Below, piece by piece: positions 53,142-62,317 of a DNA stretch of 64,000 nucleotides. The translations under genes and the position numbers were made by a program. Under the pieces are notes generated by a model, which saw nothing but the letters and a program-made list of their open reading frames with translations, ran no database searches and was not told where the DNA came from. The stretch comes from Caldilineaceae bacterium bin34 (GTDB taxonomy: Bacteria; Chloroflexota; Anaerolineae; Caldilineales; Caldilineaceae): positions 62,001 to 126,000 of the forward strand of contig MPMO01000004.1 in the NCBI GenBank assembly GCA_002238555.1, given 5' to 3'. How positions within the stretch are numbered: the stretch's first letter is position 1; the number at the start of each line of letters is the position of its first letter.

Positions 53142-56100
53142 ATGGTAGTAGCCTCGTTGACGATACCTGCCGTTATGCCCACTCCACTCGGGTCGTTTGT
53201 TGCATTCGACCTGGAAGTACATCGGAACGGGCGATTGTTCGACATTGGCGCGGTGCGCCACGACGGCCAGACCTTTCAACGCAAGCCAACCAATGCACGG
53301 CAGACGTCAACTGCGCTGAAGGAACTTGATCGCTTCTGCAAGGACTGCAATTGCCTGCTCGGCCACAACCTGATAGACCACGACCTGACAATCCTCAGGC
53401 AAACCAATCCCGGTCTGCATCTGCTTCAGATCCGGGTGATCGACACTCTCTACCTGTCGCCCCTGGCCTTCCCCCGCAATCCGTATCACCGGCTGGTCAA
53501 GAACTACAAGCTGGTCAAGGACACAGTCAACGATCCGGTGGCCGACGCCAAGCTCGCCACTCGTTTGTTCAGCGAACAGTACGACTCCTTCCGGCAACAG
53601 GCGGATACCGCGCCGGACCTGATTCGGTTCTACGCCTACTGCTTTCGCCGGGCAACGGATGCAAGCGGCACAACGCCGTTCCAAGGCTTGGCCGACATGC
53701 TCGACACGCTGGTCCAGCCACCGATTACCTCCGATCAGGATGCCCAAACCGTTGCCATCGGGCTTGGCGACGAGCACGCGTGCCCGAACCTGTTGCAGCG
53801 TTTGGTTCGGGAATCCATTGCCAACAGCGAGTCGTTGTCGGCCTGGGCCTATTGTGTGGCTTGGCTGAGGGTAGCAGGCGGCAACTCCGTGCTGCCCGAA
53901 TGGGTGCGCCGCCAGCATGTAGGGCTCCCCAGCATGCTGCGGAAACTGCGGGAGTTGTCCTGTGGGCAGGACAACTGTGCCTACTGTCACAGGAACCATA
54001 ATGCGGACGCCCACCTGCGGCGGTTTTTCCAGTTCGAGGACTTTCGCCTCACGGAAGACGGGCAGCCCCTGCAACGAACACTCTCGGAAGCAGGCATGAA
54101 CGGTGCCTCGCTGCTCGGCGTTCTGCCGACCAGCGGAGGAAAATCGCTGTGCTTCCAGCTGCCGGCCTTGGTCCGCTACTTCCGGCGCGGGCTGCTCACG
54201 GTAGTGGTTTCACCGTTGCAAGCCCTGATGAAGGACCAGGTCGACAACCTGCGCGAGCGGACTGGTGTGACCGAAGTGGCGGCTGTCTACGGCCTGCTCA
54301 CACCGCCCGAACGCGGCGCCGTCCTGGAAAAGGTCCGGATGGGTGACATCGGTCTCCTCTACCTTGCCCCGGAACAACTCAGGAACCGCACGGTCGTGGA
54401 GGCCTTGTCCCACAGGGAGATCGGATGCTGGGTGTTCGACGAGGCCCACTGCCTGTCGAAATGGGGTCCCGACTTCCGTCCCGACTACCTGTACGTCAGC
54501 CAGATCATCAAGAAGCAGTCGGCAAAGCACCAGGAGTTTCCCCCTGCCGTCGCCTGCTACACCGCAACGGCCAAACTGGACGTCATCGAAGACATCCGGC
54601 AGCACTTCGCCTCCGCCCTGGACTGCACACTTTCCCTGCATGCCGCCAGCGTGGAACGGGCGAACCTTGAGTTCGAGGTCCGGTTTGTTCCGAAGGCGAC
54701 CAAGTGGGCCGCGGCGGCCGAGTTGTTGGAGGAGCAGCTCCCGGACGACGGCAGTTGCATCGTCTACTGCGCCACACGGAAATCGAGCGAGGAGACCGCC
54801 CACTTCCTGGCACTAAAGGGATTCGGAGCCGCCCACTTTCACGGAGGTTTGGATCCGGCCCAGAAAAAGGAGGTGCTGGAAGACTTTGTTCACGACCGGC
54901 TGCAAGTCATTTGCGCCACCAATGCCTTCGGCATGGGCGTGGACAAGGACAACGTGAGGATCATCCTGCACGTCGAGGTGCCGGGTTCGCTCGAAAACTA
55001 TCTGCAGGAAGCCGGACGGGCAGGTCGGGACGGGCGTCCTGCGTCATGTATTCTCCTGTTCGACGAACAAGATATCGAGACCCAGTTCAGACTGGGCAAC
55101 ATGTCCCGGATTTCCCAAAGGGACATCCAGCAAGTCCTGAGGGGCATCCGCAGGCGGGAACGCGGGACGGGCAAGGACATCGTCGTGACCACCGGCGAGT
55201 TGCTGCGATCAGACGACGTCGACACATCGTTCGACATCACGGACTCGTCGGCCGACACCAAGGTCAAGACCGCAGTTGCGTGGCTGGAACGCGGCGGATA
55301 CCTGGTCCGAAACCACAACTCCAACCAGGTGTTCAACGGCAAGCCCCTCTTTGCAACCCTGGAGGAAGCCACAGGCAAATTGGATCCGCTTCAACTCAAG
55401 CCCAGCGCGAGGCGAAACTGGGAACTTCTCTTTCAGGTCCTGATCAATTCCGACATCGACGATGGACTGAATGCGGACTTCCTGGCCCATCAAATGGGAA
55501 GCCTGGTTGACGAACAGGAAGCACGCGGGATCAGCAGCCAGGAGGTCATCCGCATCCTAAATCAGATGGCGCAGGTCGGAATTGTGTCCGACGGTCTGCT
55601 CATGACCGCCTTCCTACGCCCCAAAGGCTCCAAGGCGGCGCAGCGCGAATTCGAGGCTGTCTGCCGGGTTGAGAACGAAATGGTGGCATTACTGGAGAAC
55701 GAACATCCCGACGCCGACCTTGAAACGGAATACCCGTTGGATCTGAGGCGGCTCAACCAAATGCTGATCAACCAAGGTTTGGCACACAGCAATCCCTCCC
55801 TGCTTCGAAATCTGCTCAAGAGCATTGCCGCGGACGGCCGAGGGATGGCCGGACGGAAGGGGAGCATCGAGTTCAAGTTCAGCCGCAAGGATCACTATCT
55901 GGTCACCCTGAACCGGGATTGGCCCAACCTCAAGGCTACCGTCAAGAAGCGCCACGACCTTGCCGGACAAATTCTCGGGAAACTGTATGCCAGGATCCCG
56001 GAAGAACACGTGTCCTCCCAAGCTGAAGTCCTGGTTCAGTTCTCACTCAAGGAGGTTGAGGAAGGATGCACCGGGTTGGTCAAGGATTCGGATAACTCTC

Positions 56101-58361
56101 TGGCCGCAGTCGAACGGGGCCTGCTGTTCCTGCACGAGCAAAACATCATCATCCTGCAGCACGGCCTTGCGGTGTTCCGCCAGGCCATGACCATGAACCT
56201 CAAAGACGAAGCTAGGGAGCGCAGGTACAACCAGGGGGACTATGCACCGTTGGACAGCCACTACAAGGCCAAGGTCAACCAGGTGCACGTGGTCAATGAA
56301 TACGCCCAGTTGAGCCAGGGAAGCATGAAGGTGGCCAAGGCCCTGGTGGCCGACTACTTCCAATTGGACAACATCAGCTTCAACCGCCGCTACTTCCGAG
56401 GCCGACGGGAACTCTTGGACCTGGCCACCAGCCAACAGTCCTTTGCCAGCATCGTCGAGTCGCTAGGCAATCCGCACCAACAGGCAATCGTGCAGGCTCC
56501 CGCCGACAGCAACATGCTCGTACTGGCCGGTCCCGGCTCGGGTAAGACCAAGGTGGTTGTGCACAGATGCGCCTACCTGACCCGCGTGGAAAGGGTTCCC
56601 CCGTTCAGCATCCTGGTCCTCTGTTTCAACCACAGCACCTCGGTGGAACTGCGCTGGCGTCTCAAGGACCTGCTGGGAGACGACGCACGGTCCGTTACCG
56701 TCCAGACCTACCACGGCCTGGCCCTGCGCCTAGTCGGCCACACCGCGTTGCCGGAAGGTCACACAACCCACCGCCGAGATTCCATCGATTTCGACAAGAT
56801 GATTGCCCAGGCGACAGCACTGCTGACCGGGCAGTCAGACGTTCCGGGCATCCCGGACGATCAGTTGCGCGAACGGTTGCTGGCCGGCTTCCAGTACATC
56901 CTGGTGGACGAGTACCAGGACATCGATCAGCCGCAGTACAAGATGATCTCGGCGATCGCGGGGCGTACCAGCGAGGATTCGGACGACAAGCTAAGCATCA
57001 TGGCCGTAGGTGACGACGATCAGAGCATCTACGCATTCCGGGGGGCCAATGTCAGGTTCATCCGGCAGTTCGAGGAGGACTACCGTGCACAACGCCACTA
57101 CCTGGTCCAGAACTACCGGTCCACCAATCACATCATTGCGGTCGCCAATCAATTGATCGCGCGCAACCGCGACAGGATGAAGACCCAGCACGAAATCCGC
57201 ATCAACGAGGCGCGCCGCAGCCACCACCCCGGAGGCATACTTGCCAACCTTGATCGCGGCCTGCGCGGCCGCGTGCAGATCGTGGACTGCCAGAATACCG
57301 TCGCACAAGCCCTGGCCGCCGTGACGGAACTGACCAAGCTCAAGGGCCTGTTGCCGGATCTAGCCTGGGAGGACTGTGCTGTCTTGGCCAGACGAGGCCT
57401 CACCGGTGATGAACTGGACCACTTCCGCTCGGCAGCGAACCATGCCGGCATACCCCTTAGCCTCCCTTTGGGCAGCGACGAAACCGTTTCCCCGTTTCGC
57501 GTCAGGGAATTTGACGCCGCGTTCAAGCACCTTCACGAGTTCAGAACGGAACTGTTCACCCACGCGGATCTCGCCCAACACTTGGCCTGCCTGAATCTCA
57601 AGGAAGGCCCGCGAACGGCCCAGTTGAAAGCGATGCAGGAACACTGGGAGTTGGAAACCGGCGATAGCAAGTTTCCCGTACAGGCGTTCACGTCGTACAT
57701 GGCCGACTCCCTACTCGAGGCCCGCCGTGAACAACGGATGGGCAAGGGCGTGTTCACGGGCACGGCCCACAGTGTCAAGGGGCTGGAATTTCGTGTAGTG
57801 CTGGTCCTGGACGGCCACTGGCAACTCCAACGGCAGGATCAACTGGAGGAGGAGCGCAGGCTGTTCTACGTGGCCATGACCCGCGCTCAGGATTGTTTGG
57901 TCCTGTTTCACCGCTATGACGCGGACAACCCGCACCTGAGGCACATTGCCGGAGCGGCTTGCCTGCACAGGGAGGGACCCAGAAGCGGTTCCTACCCGTT
58001 AAGGGGATATGCAACGTTGGGTCTGCCGGACCTGTACCTCAGCTTCGCGGGCCGGAAGGCCAAGAGCGACCGCATCCACGAAGCATTGCCGAAACTGCAT
58101 GCAGGCGACACGGTTATGCTGGAATCGAGCAAACGAGGCCTCAGCCACAATGGCACCACCGTCGCGTCCCTGAGCCGGAAAGGCCGGAAGAAAGTCGAGC
58201 GGATTGCTGGCTCCGAGGTCGAAGGAACCGTACTTGCCATGGTTCGCCGCAGCGTTGAGGATGAGGACGAGAAGTACCGCGACAGCAACCAGACCGCGAC
58301 CTGGGAAGTACCAATGGTCGAACTCAACTGGGATCGGGGTATCGCGCGTATCCGCGTTTGA
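53142..58361 (+). CDS. Exonuclease-like/RecQ helicase/UvrD-type helicase fusion protein
   Basis: This 1739-residue protein joins three nucleic-acid engines. Residues 15-145 are a DnaQ-like domain: D23-x-E25 (FDLE), H80-D81 (GHNLIDHD) and D135, but N130 replaces the usual ExoIII histidine. A zinc-type cluster, C274-C279-C282-H283, precedes a RecQ helicase with K334 (TSGGKS), DEAH 433-436 (DEAHCLSKWG) and motif VI near 622-632 (QEAGRAGRDGR), followed by a winged-helix-like region. From about 1110 a UvrD/Rep helicase has GPGSGKT (K1135), DEYQD (D1256), DDDQSIYAFRG, SVKGLEF and VAMTRAQD. AAGGAGG fixes the start at ATG 53142. No partner gene adjoins. It may act in recombination, repair or phage defence. 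Confidence 0.9.
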   Translation: MVVASLTIPAVMPTPLGSFVAFDLEVHRNGRLFDIGAVRHDGQTFQRKPTNARQTSTALKELDRFCKDCNCLLGHNLIDHDLTILRQTNPGLHLLQIRVIDTLYLSPLAFPRNPYHRLVKNYKLVKDTVNDPVADAKLATRLFSEQYDSFRQQADTAPDLIRFYAYCFRRATDASGTTPFQGLADMLDTLVQPPITSDQDAQTVAIGLGDEHACPNLLQRLVRESIANSESLSAWAYCVAWLRVAGGNSVLPEWVRRQHVGLPSMLRKLRELSCGQDNCAYCHRNHNADAHLRRFFQFEDFRLTEDGQPLQRTLSEAGMNGASLLGVLPTSGGKSLCFQLPALVRYFRRGLLTVVVSPLQALMKDQVDNLRERTGVTEVAAVYGLLTPPERGAVLEKVRMGDIGLLYLAPEQLRNRTVVEALSHREIGCWVFDEAHCLSKWGPDFRPDYLYVSQIIKKQSAKHQEFPPAVACYTATAKLDVIEDIRQHFASALDCTLSLHAASVERANLEFEVRFVPKATKWAAAAELLEEQLPDDGSCIVYCATRKSSEETAHFLALKGFGAAHFHGGLDPAQKKEVLEDFVHDRLQVICATNAFGMGVDKDNVRIILHVEVPGSLENYLQEAGRAGRDGRPASCILLFDEQDIETQFRLGNMSRISQRDIQQVLRGIRRRERGTGKDIVVTTGELLRSDDVDTSFDITDSSADTKVKTAVAWLERGGYLVRNHNSNQVFNGKPLFATLEEATGKLDPLQLKPSARRNWELLFQVLINSDIDDGLNADFLAHQMGSLVDEQEARGISSQEVIRILNQMAQVGIVSDGLLMTAFLRPKGSKAAQREFEAVCRVENEMVALLENEHPDADLETEYPLDLRRLNQMLINQGLAHSNPSLLRNLLKSIAADGRGMAGRKGSIEFKFSRKDHYLVTLNRDWPNLKATVKKRHDLAGQILGKLYARIPEEHVSSQAEVLVQFSLKEVEEGCTGLVKDSDNSLAAVERGLLFLHEQNIIILQHGLAVFRQAMTMNLKDEARERRYNQGDYAPLDSHYKAKVNQVHVVNEYAQLSQGSMKVAKALVADYFQLDNISFNRRYFRGRRELLDLATSQQSFASIVESLGNPHQQAIVQAPADSNMLVLAGPGSGKTKVVVHRCAYLTRVERVPPFSILVLCFNHSTSVELRWRLKDLLGDDARSVTVQTYHGLALRLVGHTALPEGHTTHRRDSIDFDKMIAQATALLTGQSDVPGIPDDQLRERLLAGFQYILVDEYQDIDQPQYKMISAIAGRTSEDSDDKLSIMAVGDDDQSIYAFRGANVRFIRQFEEDYRAQRHYLVQNYRSTNHIIAVANQLIARNRDRMKTQHEIRINEARRSHHPGGILANLDRGLRGRVQIVDCQNTVAQALAAVTELTKLKGLLPDLAWEDCAVLARRGLTGDELDHFRSAANHAGIPLSLPLGSDETVSPFRVREFDAAFKHLHEFRTELFTHADLAQHLACLNLKEGPRTAQLKAMQEHWELETGDSKFPVQAFTSYMADSLLEARREQRMGKGVFTGTAHSVKGLEFRVVLVLDGHWQLQRQDQLEEERRLFYVAMTRAQDCLVLFHRYDADNPHLRHIAGAACLHREGPRSGSYPLRGYATLGLPDLYLSFAGRKAKSDRIHEALPKLHAGDTVMLESSKRGLSHNGTTVASLSRKGRKKVERIAGSEVEGTVLAMVRRSVEDEDEKYRDSNQTATWEVPMVELNWDRGIARIRV

Positions 58362-58394
58362 ATTCGACAGCGTCGCGCGGAAACGTTTCGAATT

Positions 58395-58412
58395 GATTGG
58401 CGTGTGCCAATC
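58395..58412. terminator. Hairpin between the convergent helicase and SDR genes
   Basis: A perfect 7-bp hairpin (GATTGGC, loop GTGT, GCCAATC) lies 33 bases after the helicase stop and 49 bases from the convergent SDR stop. It lacks a T-run on either side, so termination is only possible, not shown. Confidence 0.3.
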
Positions 58413-58460
58413 TCGGTGACCGCTTGTCTGCCGGATTGGCTGTCTGTGTGTCCCGTAGGG

Positions 58461-59243
58461 TCAATCGTCCCAGTCGCGGGCCGAACTGCGGCCCAGAATG
58501 CAGAACTGCTCCAACTCGTAGACACAGCCGTTGGCCGGCTGGGAGTCAGGTGACAGCCAGAACGCAACATGGTGCGCCACCTGATCCGGGGTTAGGAGCC
58601 TCCCTGTGGGTGCAAAGGCTCTGGGCACGTTCAGGTACCAATCCTCCGGCAATCCCTCGGAGATTTTGAGTGCAATCTCGTTGGGCGACGTACACCAGCC
58701 GACGTTCAGTTGATTGATCCGAATCCGATCCTCGGCCAGGGCATTGGCCATATTGCGGGTCATCGTTTGCAACCCGCCCTTGGATGCGGAATAGGGCATC
58801 AAGTCCGCCTGTCCCGACCAGGCGTTGACCGAACCGATGTTGACCACAGCGCCCTCGCCTTGGGTGCGGAAGTGCGGCAAGGCGGCACGGATGATGAGGG
58901 CGGGAGCCCGCAGGTTGACGTGATAGTGGCGATCAAACGTGGCCGCGTCGGTCTGTTCAATGGTTGCCCGAGCGGTAATGGCCGCGTTGTTGGCAACCCC
59001 GTCTATCCGTCCAAATCGGTTAACCGTGTTGGCCACCAGGGACTCGCAAAGTTCGGGGTCCGCAACGTCGCCCACGGTGTAGGCGGCCGCGTCGCCGAGT
59101 TCCGCGCACAAGTCCTGGGCTGCATGTTCGCGCCGTCCGTGAACCATGACCGAGGCGCCTTCCGCCACGCACTTCCTTGCGATCGCCTCGCCAATGCCTG
59201 TGGTTGATCCGGTGACAAGCACCACTTTGTCCTTAAGAAGCAT
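58461..59243 (-). CDS. Short-chain dehydrogenase/reductase
   Basis: The 260-residue classical SDR has TGSTTGIGEAIA for NAD(P), NNAAITA, Ser in NIGSVNAWSG and YSASK. Its C-terminus carries a short extension (FCILGRSSARDWDD). ATG 59243 has GGAAAAGG upstream. It overlaps the PdxA-like gene by 11 bases, so it is the last gene of the tightly packed minus-strand operon. It would oxidise or reduce a hydroxyl of the pathway intermediate; substrate unknown. Confidence 0.9.
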   Translation of the reverse strand: MLLKDKVVLVTGSTTGIGEAIARKCVAEGASVMVHGRREHAAQDLCAELGDAAAYTVGDVADPELCESLVANTVNRFGRIDGVANNAAITARATIEQTDAATFDRHYHVNLRAPALIIRAALPHFRTQGEGAVVNIGSVNAWSGQADLMPYSASKGGLQTMTRNMANALAEDRIRINQLNVGWCTSPNEIALKISEGLPEDWYLNVPRAFAPTGRLLTPDQVAHHVAFWLSPDSQPANGCVYELEQFCILGRSSARDWDD

Positions 59244-60264
59244 CTGACCTTTTCCTGTTGTTGGTAACCAACGACGAACAGACCTTGAGTGCATTGATCA
59301 GCGAATGGGGTCGCGCGGTACCTTGTTCCACGATGTCAAAGGCGGTACCGTGGGCCGTGGTGGCAACCGGCACCGGCAACCCGCCGATCACTGTGACTCC
59401 GCGGGCGAAACCGAGCAGCTTGATGGCGATCTGCCCCTGATCGTGGTACATCGTGACGGCACCGCCGAACTGACCGTCCGTGAGGCGCACGAACAGTGTG
59501 TCCGGGGGGAACGGTCCGTGCACCGGCAGGCCTCGTCGTCGGCCCTCCTCGACTGCGGGGCCAATCACCTCCACTTCCTCGTCCCCGAACAAACCTCCCT
59601 CGCCGGCATGGGGATTGAGACCGGCCACTCCGATGCGGGCATCCGGCAGATTCAGTTTCTGCATGACAACGTTCAGTTGTTCGATGGCTGCCAGCACACC
59701 GGAAGCCGAAACCCGGGCAGGGACCTCGGACAGCGGAATATGGGAGGTAACGCGCGACGTGCACCAGTCGTCCAGGATATTGATCTCGTGGGCCGGAGCC
59801 GGACACTCGAACAACTCCGTCAACAGGGCGGCGTCGTCGGGATGGCGAGAACCGCCCAGCTGCAAGGACTGCTTGTGCATGGGACCGTATAGGAAGCCCG
59901 CAAGCACATCACGCGCAACCAAGTCCGCTGCCGTGCGCAGACTTGCCATGCAACCGGTACCGGCCTCCCGGGACACCGACGCAACTGGAACCCGGTCCAG
60001 GTCGGCTCCTTCCGGCTCCAACAGGATCGGGCAGTCGTTTGGTGCCTGGTCCAGGCCGGTCAACGCTACGGCGGGAAGGTCCGGTTCCGGCAATCGGGCT
60101 TGTTGCGCACCGCGCCTCAGCCACGCGCGGCGGCCAACCACAATCAGCCTCACTTGCGGCGGTAGCGGTTCCGCCAACAACCGCACCGCCAGCTGGGGCC
60201 CGACTCCCGCCGGGTCGCCAAGGAGAAGCCCAATGGCTGGTTGCGTGGTCAATTCAGCCGCCAA
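59233..60264 (-). CDS. PdxA family 4-phospho-hydroxyacid dehydrogenase
   Basis: The 343-residue protein matches 4-hydroxythreonine-4-phosphate dehydrogenase: LGDPAGVGPQLA at the N-terminus, YGPMHKQSLQLGG, GLNPHAGEGGLFG and MYHDQGQIAIKLLGF with metal-binding His and Asp. In carbohydrate operons this family (PdxA2) oxidises 4-phospho-threonate or -erythronate, rather than serving pyridoxal synthesis. It usually works with a DUF1537 kinase, absent from this window. The start is TTG 60264, overlapping the LarA-like stop by 16 bases; TTG 60252 is an alternative. The operon context favours catabolism over vitamin B6. Confidence 0.88.
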   Translation of the reverse strand: MAAELTTQPAIGLLLGDPAGVGPQLAVRLLAEPLPPQVRLIVVGRRAWLRRGAQQARLPEPDLPAVALTGLDQAPNDCPILLEPEGADLDRVPVASVSREAGTGCMASLRTAADLVARDVLAGFLYGPMHKQSLQLGGSRHPDDAALLTELFECPAPAHEINILDDWCTSRVTSHIPLSEVPARVSASGVLAAIEQLNVVMQKLNLPDARIGVAGLNPHAGEGGLFGDEEVEVIGPAVEEGRRRGLPVHGPFPPDTLFVRLTDGQFGGAVTMYHDQGQIAIKLLGFARGVTVIGGLPVPVATTAHGTAFDIVEQGTARPHSLINALKVCSSLVTNNRKRSDAS

Positions 60265-61562
60265 GGGCTCTGCATCACACCTGGCTCGCTGAACGCAAGG
60301 GGAACCTCTCCGGTCACCGACAGCCGGGGATGCGCTTCGATCTCCGAGAGGAGGCAGGGACTGGCATAGAAATCGTCGAGGATGAGCGTGTTCTCAATGA
60401 ACACCAGACGCGCGTCCTCAGGCGGCCGCGCACAGCCGCGCATGGAGACGTGCAGCGACTTCTCGTCCGACGGCATCGTGATGGGCAGGCTGACCCGGAA
60501 CATGCCGAAAATCCCGGATGTAACCGCATTGGTATACGTGGCATGCCAATCAATCTTCTCCGCCACGCGCGCGGTTGTGATGTTGGCCAGACCCAGGCCG
60601 GCAACATTTCCGTGGGTCTCCTCGGTCAGGTCGAGAACCGTGATCACGGCCACGTCCGAAGTCCCGAACTCCTCCTCCTGGCGCGGGATCATGAGCCGGC
60701 TCACGATGTTGGTGTCCATGCCGGTGCCGCTGATGTTCTTGCCCATCTCCCGAACGACGAGCACGTCGATTTCAGGAAAGGGCAGGCTGGCCATCATGTC
60801 CTTGGCCTCCTGCAACAATTCCGCTTCGCGTTCCAGGCCGACCTGGTCGGAGGTCAGAAACTCAATGCGTGCGGTCTCGTCATAGGCGTTCTCGACCGGA
60901 CAGAGGGAGCCGAGGAAGTTGGTGTTGTCGGCGTAGATGCGGGCAGCCGGCGCAAGGTACTTCTGGAAAAAGGCCCCGCCGCCGCCATGCATGATGGAGG
61001 CTCCGTGCTGCTTGCCCAAACCGATGACGCACATCTTCGACGGCCCGCTCTCAAGGTGGCTGCGGAAGTCGGTGTGCGGTTTGATGCGGCTCACCAGGAC
61101 GCAGTGGTCAGCGGCCAATGATTCCTTCCCCTGGTACAGAATCGGCCCGCCATCCGGGATTTCGCCAATCGGTTCAACCTCCATGGTCGCCCTGATCTCG
61201 CAACCCACACTTTCTTCCGTGACTCCAAGTTCCGCCAGCATCGTCTTCTGGCCTTCGGCAACCGCGCCGCCGTGGCTGCCCATCGCCGGAAACACAAAGG
61301 GCCGGAAACCGTGGGCCTTCAGCCAGTCGACCGAACCCCTAACCAGCATCGGGATGTTGGCAATGCCGCGACTGCCAGCGCCCACACCGACCACCGCGCC
61401 CGGTTTCATGCGGGCCAGCACACCGCTTTCGTCCCAGGCCTCCAGGACCCGCGCGTGGATGTCCGCAATCTTGACCGTGTCGAACGTCTGGTGAACCGAC
61501 AGGACCTTGTCCGGCAGGGGCGCCGGGAAGTCCAGATTCTGGATTTGCTCTATCAATTGCAT
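60249..61562 (-). CDS. LarA-like (DUF2088) racemase family protein
   Basis: The 437-residue protein belongs to the nickel-pincer lactate racemase superfamily. GVGAGSRGIANIP, AMGSHGGAVAEGQ, SRIKPHTDF and SGPSKMCVIGLGKQHGA hold the histidines and the lysine that in LarA carry and position the cofactor. It might racemise a 2-hydroxyacid of the pathway; the nickel-pincer synthesis genes larB, larC and larE are not in the window. ATG 61562 is preceded by GGGAGA; the frame is open to 61634. The operon order is HPS-like gene, this gene, PdxA-like gene. Confidence 0.85.
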   Translation of the reverse strand: MQLIEQIQNLDFPAPLPDKVLSVHQTFDTVKIADIHARVLEAWDESGVLARMKPGAVVGVGAGSRGIANIPMLVRGSVDWLKAHGFRPFVFPAMGSHGGAVAEGQKTMLAELGVTEESVGCEIRATMEVEPIGEIPDGGPILYQGKESLAADHCVLVSRIKPHTDFRSHLESGPSKMCVIGLGKQHGASIMHGGGGAFFQKYLAPAARIYADNTNFLGSLCPVENAYDETARIEFLTSDQVGLEREAELLQEAKDMMASLPFPEIDVLVVREMGKNISGTGMDTNIVSRLMIPRQEEEFGTSDVAVITVLDLTEETHGNVAGLGLANITTARVAEKIDWHATYTNAVTSGIFGMFRVSLPITMPSDEKSLHVSMRGCARPPEDARLVFIENTLILDDFYASPCLLSEIEAHPRLSVTGEVPLAFSEPGVMQSPWRLN

Positions 61563-61599
61563 GGCAGTCTCCCTCGAAGGTTGGCAACATCCGACCCTT

Positions 61600-62280
61600 T
61601 CAGTCGGGATGCCGCTCGCGTACCCGTTGAACAATCTCCTTCATCAAGCCGGCGAAATCGTCGGACGCGGCCTTGAAGGCATCACCGGCGATCACCAGTG
61701 GCGCCCCAAACACCACGATCTGCGCGCCGAGGTCCAGCGTCTCTATTGCCTGTTCCACACTCAGGCCGCCCACGGCCTGTACCGGGATGGAAACCGCGTT
61801 GACAACCGACTCCAGGTCCTCGAGCGGTGTCCGTTCCGGTTCCAGGTTCCGCTCGTCGAATCCCGTGTGGACGATGATGTAGTCCACGCCCATGTCCTGG
61901 GCCTCCCTTGCCCGGCCCGGTTTGTCGGGACAGAGCATGACGTCGCACATCACCTGCTTGCCGTACCGCCTGGCCATCTCCACCTGGGCCAGGATGCTCG
62001 CGTCGTGGGCCTGGCCCATGACCACCACCATGTCGGCACCGGCCTGAAACATCATTTCCCCCTCCAGGCCGGCCCCGTCCATGGTCTTGAGGTCCGCCAC
62101 TAGGGGGGAATCCGGAAACTCACGGCGCAGCGCCCGCACGCCGTGCAGCCCTTCGGCCAGGATCAGCGGTGTGCCGGCTTCGAGCCAGTCCACGCCGGCG
62201 TCGCAGGCGGCATGTGCCATTTCCAGGGCCTCGGGGATGGTGGTGACATCCAGCGACAACTGAATCAGTGCTCCCGGCAT
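61600..62280 (-). CDS. OMPDC-superfamily enzyme (3-hexulose-6-phosphate synthase/3-keto-gulonate-6-phosphate decarboxylase type)
   Basis: The 226-residue barrel has the D-x-K-x-x-D signature in VADLKTMDG. LEAGTPLILAEG near the N-terminus and AVGGLSVEQA with the phosphate-binding GAPLVIAG at the C-terminal end match HPS/KGPDC. Such enzymes either decarboxylate 3-keto-gulonate-6-phosphate to a pentulose phosphate or perform a formaldehyde aldol reaction. The choice cannot be made here; no 6-phospho-3-hexuloisomerase follows. ATG 62280 has GGAG six bases upstream; GTG 62292 is possible. Spacers of 37 bases on both sides put it inside the operon. Confidence 0.87.
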   Translation of the reverse strand: MPGALIQLSLDVTTIPEALEMAHAACDAGVDWLEAGTPLILAEGLHGVRALRREFPDSPLVADLKTMDGAGLEGEMMFQAGADMVVVMGQAHDASILAQVEMARRYGKQVMCDVMLCPDKPGRAREAQDMGVDYIIVHTGFDERNLEPERTPLEDLESVVNAVSIPVQAVGGLSVEQAIETLDLGAQIVVFGAPLVIAGDAFKAASDDFAGLMKEIVQRVRERHPD

Positions 62281-62317
62281 GGCGAACTCCACAATCCCGG
62301 CGTTGACAGTGGTTTCG

